The notes beneath the pieces are model-generated. The model searched no databases, had not been told where the DNA came from, and saw nothing but the letters and a program-made list of their open reading frames with translations. Positions 7,999 to 11,802 of a stretch of 11,802 nt of DNA are shown piece by piece. Position 1 is the stretch's first letter; each line of letters opens with the position of its first letter. This DNA comes from Paracoccaceae bacterium (lineage in GTDB: Bacteria > Pseudomonadota > Alphaproteobacteria > Rhodobacterales > Rhodobacteraceae): positions 1-11,802 of the forward strand of contig JALVEX010000183.1 of NCBI GenBank assembly GCA_027030435.1. The letters are read 5' to 3'. Made by a program: the position numbers and the translations under genes.

Positions 7999-8014
7999 CG
8001 GGCACAATTGCCCG
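7999..8014 (-). repeat. Inverted repeat (6-bp arms, 4-base loop) in the cpaE leader
   Basis: CGGGCA and TGCCCG pair perfectly around a 4-base loop. The flanking CAC and GTG could extend the stem by three pairs with one bulged base. It lies about 90 bases upstream of the chosen cpaE start. It could be an RNA hairpin or an operator. No T-tract follows on either strand. Confidence 0.4.
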
Positions 8015-8061
8015 TGTGAACACTTCCTTACCGGATGAAGATGCCGCTAAATCTTGGCAAC

Positions 8062-8083
8062 ATTACGGCCAAAAAGCCGTAAT
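8062..8083 (-). repeat. Perfect 8-bp inverted repeat between the ompA-like gene and cpaE
   Basis: ATTACGGC and GCCGTAAT are perfectly complementary around a 6-base loop that is CAAAAA on the plus strand and TTTTTG on the minus strand. It lies about 40 bases after the stop of the OmpA-like gene, in a locally AT-rich patch. No U-tract follows, so a simple terminator is unlikely. An operator or a stability/attenuation hairpin is more plausible. Confidence 0.5.
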
Positions 8084-8123
8084 TATTCGGTATCTTGCGA
8101 CGATTGAGCCCCCAAAGCCCATG

Positions 8124-8747
8124 TCACCGATTGATAGCTGGGTAATATTGAGGCTCCTCCGAGGCGCTATTCACATATTCACGAGCGATGATCTCCGCAT
8201 ATTTTCCGTTCAGAACCAATGGGTTGTTCTTCACGAAGCCGGAAACCTCCGTCACCGCGCGGCGATTGCGGCGCTCGCGCCCCTCCGTGGGAATGAGCGG
8301 GCGTGTTTCCCCGTAGGAAACAACGGCCTGAAGCCGCTTGCGGCTGATTCCCTGGCTCGTGAGGTAATTCACCACCGCGCGCGCGCGGCGCATCCCGAGG
8401 CGCTTGTTGTAAGCTTCTGAGCCAACCTTGTCGGTAAAGCCGAACACCTTGAAGCGCACTTCGGGGAACTGGCGGATCCAGTCCGCCTGCTTGCGCAGCA
8501 CGGCCTTGGCGTTTTCGTCAAGGCGGGCGCTGTCGAAATCGAAAGTGACGGTATTGGGCACTTCGCGGGCGAAGCGATGCGCGAGGTTGATGGTGTAATC
8601 CCGCGCCCCCGTTTCCACCAGGGTGTTGTTCATGGTGGGGTTGCCGAAATTGCCCTCGTCCAGTTGGCTTCCAGCCTCGCGCCCGCTGCAGGCGGCGAGG
8701 GCGGCCATGCCGGCCAGCGCGACGGTGAACCTGATCTTGCTCTGCAT
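8124..8747 (-). CDS. OmpA-family lipoprotein in the cpaD position of the tad locus
   Basis: The 207-residue product has a lipoprotein signal (MQSKIRF, hydrophobic core, lipobox LAAC with cysteine 20). An OmpA C-terminal peptidoglycan-binding domain follows at about 65-170. It starts TVTFDFDSARLD, has GFTDKVGSEAYNKRLGMRRARAVVNYL at 103-129, and then SYGETRP and ERRNRRAV. The diaminopimelate-binding pair expected from OmpA structures is D106 and R121, with the usual 15-residue spacing. The protein should link an outer-membrane partner, here probably the CpaC secretin, to the cell wall. In Caulobacter this position holds cpaD, a different lipoprotein. OmpA proteins in tad loci are, to my recollection, common in Rhodobacterales. 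The ATG is four bases after the cpaC stop, and GGAG overlaps that stop region at seven-base spacing, so the pair is translationally coupled. A 40-residue tail after the domain is unassigned. Confidence 0.93.
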   Translation of the reverse strand: MQSKIRFTVALAGMAALAACSGREAGSQLDEGNFGNPTMNNTLVETGARDYTINLAHRFAREVPNTVTFDFDSARLDENAKAVLRKQADWIRQFPEVRFKVFGFTDKVGSEAYNKRLGMRRARAVVNYLTSQGISRKRLQAVVSYGETRPLIPTEGRERRNRRAVTEVSGFVKNNPLVLNGKYAEIIAREYVNSASEEPQYYPAINR

Positions 8748-8751
8748 GGCC

Positions 8752-10158
8752 TTACTCCATCACATAGCCATAGGAGGCGTTGAAATCCTGCCGCGCCACT
8801 TCTCCGGCCGGCCCCTTGGGCATGGCCGTCTTGCCGCCGATGAAAAGCTCCTTCTCGGAGGGCGGGCGCACCCGATCGGTGGGCAGCGCAAGCGCCTCGC
8901 CGCGGGTGGGCGTGACAAGATGCGGGGTGATGATGATCACCAGCTCGCTCTGATCGCGGCGGTAATTCGTGCTGCGGAAAAGCGCCCCCAGCACCGGAAG
9001 ATCGCCAAGCCAGGGGATCTGGTTGATCTGATCGCGGAAATCATCCTGAAGGAGCCCGGCGATGGCAAAGCTCTGGCCGTCGCGCATCTCCACGGTGGTG
9101 GACGTCTTGCGGGTGCGGAAGGCGGGGACAGTGAAATTGTCACCGACCTGGAAGGATTGGGTGGTATCGATACCGGACACCTCGGCTTCCATCCTGAGAT
9201 TGATGATGTCGCCATCCACCACCCGGGGCGTGAATGTCATCAGCACGCCGAATTCCTTCCAGTCCACGGTGATGGTGTTGTTGTCCTGGGCCACCGGGAT
9301 CGGAATCTCGCCGCCGGCGAGGAACTTTGCCTCCTGGCCGGAAAGGGCGGTAAGATTGGGCTCGGCAAGGGTGCGCACGAGGCCTTTGGTTTCCAGCGCT
9401 TCGAGAAGCACGCCAAACTGAACCGAACCCATGGTGAAGCCAAGGCGCGTGGCGCCCGAGATGCCGGTTCTGGTCACGGCGCCGGGCGCGGGGATATGCG
9501 CGCCGGGATTGAGAATGCCCGAACCGAGCCATGTGCCCGTTTCGCTCTGGACATCATTGCCGGCAACCCCGAAGGAAGCGGAAAGCTCCTTCACCACCGA
9601 GCGCTGCACCTCCGCGAAACGCACCTTCAGCATCACCTGCTGCGTGCCGCCCACGTTCATCAGGTTGGACACCCGGTCCGGCGCGTAGCGATTCGCCAGA
9701 TCGAGCGCGCGATCGAGCTTTGCGGTGCTCGAGACGGTGCCCGAGAGCACGATGCCGTCATTGGCGGTGCGCACCTCGATATGCTCGCCCGGCAGGATCT
9801 GGCGCAGCCGCTCCTTGAATTCTGCCACGTCGGGGGTGACCTGCACCTCCACATTGGCGATCAGCCCGCCCGCGTCATCAAGAAGCGTGAGCGTGGTGCG
9901 CCCCGGCGTCTTGCCGAGCACGTAGATCGACTTGTTGGAAAGCGGGGTCGTGTCCGCGATATCGGGATTGGCGATCGAAAGCTGGCCGTAGGGCTCCTCG
10001 CTCTCGACAACCACCGCGCGGTTCATCGGCACCTTGAGCGCGGCTGAGGGCGCGCCCCTGACAACCTTCAGCGTTTCCGCATTGGAAACGGTGGGGATCG
10101 TGGTGAAACTCACGGCAAGCCCGATGAGGGCCGCCTTGAAAAAACTGCTCATCTGCAT
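8752..10158 (-). CDS. cpaC: CpaC/RcpA outer-membrane secretin
   Basis: This 468-residue secretin would form the outer-membrane channel for the Flp pilus. A Sec signal peptide is visible (MQMSSFFKAALIGLAVSF then TVSNA, cleavage near residue 27). Next come the pilus-secretin N-terminal domain (about 28-107, including VPMNRAVVV and the KSIYVLGKTPGRTTL region), a BON-like region (about 108-170), and the secretin core (about 240-416). The core carries the signature IPWLGDLPVLGALF at 381-394 and the SELVIIITPHLV strand at 404-415. The start at 10158 has AGGA five bases upstream. A longer in-frame start at 10254 would place non-signal sequence before the signal peptide and has been left out. The preceding 219-base gap holds a terminator-like hairpin and a DnaA box, so the gene may be transcribed separately from cpaB. 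It is coupled to the OmpA-like gene. Confidence 0.96.
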   Translation of the reverse strand: MQMSSFFKAALIGLAVSFTTIPTVSNAETLKVVRGAPSAALKVPMNRAVVVESEEPYGQLSIANPDIADTTPLSNKSIYVLGKTPGRTTLTLLDDAGGLIANVEVQVTPDVAEFKERLRQILPGEHIEVRTANDGIVLSGTVSSTAKLDRALDLANRYAPDRVSNLMNVGGTQQVMLKVRFAEVQRSVVKELSASFGVAGNDVQSETGTWLGSGILNPGAHIPAPGAVTRTGISGATRLGFTMGSVQFGVLLEALETKGLVRTLAEPNLTALSGQEAKFLAGGEIPIPVAQDNNTITVDWKEFGVLMTFTPRVVDGDIINLRMEAEVSGIDTTQSFQVGDNFTVPAFRTRKTSTTVEMRDGQSFAIAGLLQDDFRDQINQIPWLGDLPVLGALFRSTNYRRDQSELVIIITPHLVTPTRGEALALPTDRVRPPSEKELFIGGKTAMPKGPAGEVARQDFNASYGYVME

Positions 10159-10275
10159 TGTGATCCTGCCTCTCTGATCACCAAAATGGATACGGATCTG
10201 ATCGCCCGTTTGAACGGCAGAATGCAGGAAAACGTTAAATATTGCAAGAATCAAAGCCTTGCCGGGCGAAAGTCA

Positions 10276-10284
10276 TGTGGATAA
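10276..10284 (-). promoter_or_regulatory. Perfect consensus DnaA box upstream of cpaC
   Basis: The minus strand reads TTATCCACA, an exact match to the high-affinity DnaA box TTATNCACA, about 120 bases before the cpaC start. It is a single box with no neighbours seen, so it is not an origin. It could be a DnaA-responsive regulatory site, or chance. Confidence 0.4.
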
Positions 10285-10320
10285 CCCGCAACACTTCACT
10301 ATTTGTTGTGGCAGGTGAAA

Positions 10321-10353
10321 GGCGCGCCCCCCATATGAGGTGATGGGCACGCC
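10321..10353 (-). terminator. Terminator-like hairpin after cpaB
   Basis: On the minus strand GGCGTGCCC pairs with GGGCGCGCC in a 9-bp stem containing one G-U pair. The loop is 15 bases, and TTTCACC follows. It begins about 25 bases after the cpaB stop. The U-tract is short and the loop large, so it may terminate only part of the transcripts or act as an RNA-stability element. Confidence 0.4.
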
Positions 10354-10377
10354 TGACCGGCTATGGGAAACCCGGCC

Positions 10378-11214
10378 CTAGTTGGGGCATTTGATCTCCA
10401 CCTCGACAATCTCGGTGCCCTTGCGCTGGCGAATGGTGCAGACCTTTTCCGGCGCGGTCTCGACAACCGCCTCGCGCTTGATGCCGAGGAGCTTGTCCTG
10501 ATCGATCTCGATCTTGCCGCTGATCACGTCTTCCGCATTGCCGACCAGCGAGAGCGAAAGGCGGCCCGTTGCCTGGGCCTGGGCGAGGGCGGCCACATCC
10601 TCGGGCGACACCTCCACCGTCACGGTGCGCGCGATCACGGCGCCGTCCTGATCGATGTCGGTCTTCTGATCGACGGCGATCAGCTTCAGACCCGAGCGGA
10701 TGAGCTTGGTCACGTTCTGATCGAGGATCCGCCCCGTCCAGTAGACATCGACAACATCCCCCGGCCGCAGGAAGCCCGAAACCCCGCTTGTGGCGTCCAC
10801 CTTGATGGCGAAGGCGCGCATGCCGCGCGAAAGGCGGGATGTGATCCCCACGATCCTGCCGGGCTCCGTTACCTTGGCGGCCAGCACCGGCTCGTTCTTC
10901 TCGAACTGGCGCGTGGCGCGGCGCGGAATGCCTACGCCCTTGGGGAAAAGCTCCTCCTCGGTGCGAAAAACACCCTCGGGCAGCGAATCCTCGGGCCATT
11001 TGATCTTGCGCACGTCATCCTTGGTGATCTCCTCGCCATATTTGATCTGCCGGTTGGTCACATAGACCTCCACGGTGGGAACGATCTTGGCTAGCTGCGC
11101 GCGCTCGGCTTCAAGGCGCGCCTGGTAGCTGTCCACATAGCCCTTGGCCATGTAAACGGCGAAGGCGGCAAGCGCGACGCCCACCACGAGGACCAACCCG
11201 AATACCATCCGCAT
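10378..11214 (-). CDS. cpaB: CpaB/RcpC pilus assembly protein (SAF domain)
   Basis: This 278-residue protein has one N-terminal membrane helix (about 3-21) and an otherwise periplasmic body. A SAF-type domain lies at about 46-115 (VEVYVTNRQIKYGEEITKDD to KNEPVLAAKVTEPG). It is followed by the RcpC/CpaB domain with the conserved stretch GMRAFAIKVDATSGVSGFLR and PGDVVDVYW at 131-159. Two cysteines, 259 and 276, could form a disulfide near the end. CpaB/RcpC proteins support the CpaC secretin and are needed for Flp pilus biogenesis; the mechanism is not settled. The ATG has AGAAGG nine bases upstream. The gene is 232 bases downstream of flp and 219 bases upstream of cpaC, so it may have its own promoter. 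A weak TTGACG (11343-11338) lies in the upstream gap without a convincing -10 box. Confidence 0.96.
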   Translation of the reverse strand: MRMVFGLVLVVGVALAAFAVYMAKGYVDSYQARLEAERAQLAKIVPTVEVYVTNRQIKYGEEITKDDVRKIKWPEDSLPEGVFRTEEELFPKGVGIPRRATRQFEKNEPVLAAKVTEPGRIVGITSRLSRGMRAFAIKVDATSGVSGFLRPGDVVDVYWTGRILDQNVTKLIRSGLKLIAVDQKTDIDQDGAVIARTVTVEVSPEDVAALAQAQATGRLSLSLVGNAEDVISGKIEIDQDKLLGIKREAVVETAPEKVCTIRQRKGTEIVEVEIKCPN

Positions 11215-11238
11215 GATCTTTTCCCTTCTTTTCCTGAT

Positions 11239-11252
11239 CGGCCTCCCGGCCG
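11239..11252 (-). repeat. Short inverted repeat in the cpaB leader
   Basis: CGGCC and GGCCG pair around a 4-base loop, about 25 bases before the cpaB start and just upstream of its ribosome binding site. It could form a small RNA hairpin affecting cpaB translation. With 5-bp arms in GC-rich DNA, chance is quite possible. Confidence 0.25.
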
Positions 11253-11398
11253 TCGAAAACCTGTCATTCCACCCCGCGCGGGCGCCGTATCATCATTCGC
11301 AAATCCGCGCCATTGGAATCAGCATATCCCGTAAATACGTCAATCTCGTGTTCAAACAATGGATTTTGCTTGCATTGGTTCGGATCTGGAAACCAGCG

Positions 11399-11412
11399 GT
11401 CTTCAACAAGAC
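11399..11412 (-). repeat. Short inverted repeat downstream of flp
   Basis: GTCTT and AAGAC pair around a 4-base loop, about 35-48 bases after the flp stop. Many tad loci express the pilin more strongly than the machinery, so an RNA-end or attenuation role is conceivable. The stem is short and no T-tract follows, so a terminator is not proven. Confidence 0.25.
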
Positions 11413-11446
11413 ATCGGATCCCTCCGGCCTCGCTGAGCCGTGCAGA

Positions 11447-11626
11447 TCAATCCGTCGAGACGGTATCGATGAAAGAGGCAATATCGCTCGATTTCGCCAC
11501 CGAAGCCTGGCGGATCGGTATGGCCATGGCGACACCGAACAGAACGATGCCGGCCGTCAGCACGACCCAATCGACCGTTACCGCCCCATCTTCGTCCCGC
11601 AGAAATTGCTTGATCGCACTCAGCAT
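11447..11626 (-). CDS. flp: Flp-type IVb prepilin (atypical processing site)
   Basis: This is a small 59-residue protein. It has a short leader MLSAIKQFLRDEDG, then AVTVDWVVLTAGIVLF and a single hydrophobic helix (about 20-37), then a short hydrophilic tail ending FIDTVSTD. This matches Flp pilins: cleavage is expected after G14, and the mature protein starts AVTVDW. The usual Glu+5/Tyr+6 of Flp pilins is Asp/Trp here, a conservative change also known to me from Rhodobacterales tad pilins. The start has GGAG nine bases upstream. It is the first gene of the tad cluster on this strand, and 232 bases with a small hairpin separate it from cpaB, which would allow separate high-level expression. 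The matching peptidase gene is cpaA at the far end. An alternative is a minor TadE-like pseudopilin, but the tiny size favours the major pilin. Confidence 0.85.
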   Translation of the reverse strand: MLSAIKQFLRDEDGAVTVDWVVLTAGIVLFGVAMAIPIRQASVAKSSDIASFIDTVSTD

Positions 11627-11734
11627 TGTCTCACTCTCCGTTCCCTTTTTCCTGCCCTTCTCGATGCCATCGCATGGGCTGGTCTCATTACTTGGGAGTC
11701 TGCAGGGGGAATATGGCGAAATCTTGTGTTCATG

Positions 11735-11758
11735 TTGAATTTTCCTTGAATTATCATA
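11735..11758 (-). promoter_or_regulatory. Candidate flp promoter -10 and direct-repeat operator
   Basis: On the minus strand TATGAT (11758-11753) differs from the TATAAT -10 consensus by one base. It is followed at once by two copies of AATTCAA (11752-11746 and 11741-11735) whose starts are 11 bases apart, one helical turn. No good -35 box is visible at 15-19 bases. The site lies about 110-130 bases upstream of the flp start. Repeats over the expected start of transcription would suit a repressor. This is inference. Confidence 0.3.
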
Positions 11759-11802
11759 CCTATGGTTGATTTCAGCTGAGACGCACCCCCCACGGATGAA
11801 AA

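Noticed and set aside
7913..8023. N-terminal extension of CpaE from a GTG at 8023 or ATG at 7957
   Set aside because: The extra residues look like random GC-rich sequence, the ribosome binding sites are badly placed, and the region contains a perfect inverted repeat. It is not fully excluded.
8623..10047. A 474-codon open frame on the plus strand opposite cpaC
   Set aside because: The minus strand encodes an unmistakable secretin here; the plus-strand translation shows no motif and is a composition effect.
10159..10254. N-terminal extension of CpaC from an ATG at 10254
   Set aside because: It would bury the clear Sec signal peptide 32 residues inside the protein, whereas the ATG at 10158 has AGGA at five-base spacing.
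11213..11749. A 178-codon plus-strand frame covering the flp gene and its gaps
   Set aside because: It overlaps the Flp pilin gene completely, has no ribosome binding site that fits and no recognisable domain.

Overview
The window is GC-rich (by eye in the low 60s percent) with tightly packed, translationally coupled genes. It looks like a chromosomal segment of an alphaproteobacterium. The gene order (Flp pilin, CpaB, CpaC, an OmpA-type lipoprotein, CpaE, CpaF, TadB, TadC, two TPR lipoproteins, CpaA) resembles what I recall of tad loci in Rhodobacterales. The order-level assignment is inference from memory, not from a search.

Layout. Positions 3-1115 (+) hold the 3' part of a multi-spanning membrane protein that has no evident tie to the rest. 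It converges on the tad cluster. Everything from 1180 to 11626 is on the minus strand and forms one Tad (tight adherence, Flp type IVb pilus) assembly locus, read from right to left: flp pilin (11626-11447, a 59-residue gene), cpaB, cpaC, ompA-like lipoprotein, cpaE, cpaF, tadB, tadC, tadD-like TPR lipoprotein, a second TPR lipoprotein, and cpaA prepilin peptidase. The blocks cpaC-ompA, cpaF-tadB-tadC-tadD and TPR-cpaA have gaps of 1-9 bases and are probably translationally coupled. The larger gaps (flp-cpaB, cpaB-cpaC, ompA-cpaE, cpaE-cpaF, tadD-TPR) measure 60 to 232 bases, and four of the five contain inverted repeats.

How it works together. CpaA processes the Flp prepilin in the inner membrane. 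CpaF is the hexameric ATPase that powers the TadB/TadC inner-membrane platform. CpaE is a MinD/ParA-like localisation factor. CpaC is the outer-membrane secretin, with CpaB as its periplasmic partner. The OmpA-type lipoprotein probably anchors the secretin to peptidoglycan and sits where cpaD lies in Caulobacter. The TPR lipoproteins are TadD-type assembly or pilotin factors. TadE/TadF/TadG pseudopilin genes are not in this window.

The system itself is known. The points worth a second look are the atypical pilin processing site (Asp/Trp instead of Glu/Tyr), the OmpA protein in the cpaD position, the Walker A motif of CpaE without its lysine, a perfect DnaA box and inverted repeats in the intergenic leaders, and an 11-bp-phased direct repeat upstream of flp. 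There is no gene-free stretch longer than 300 bases.
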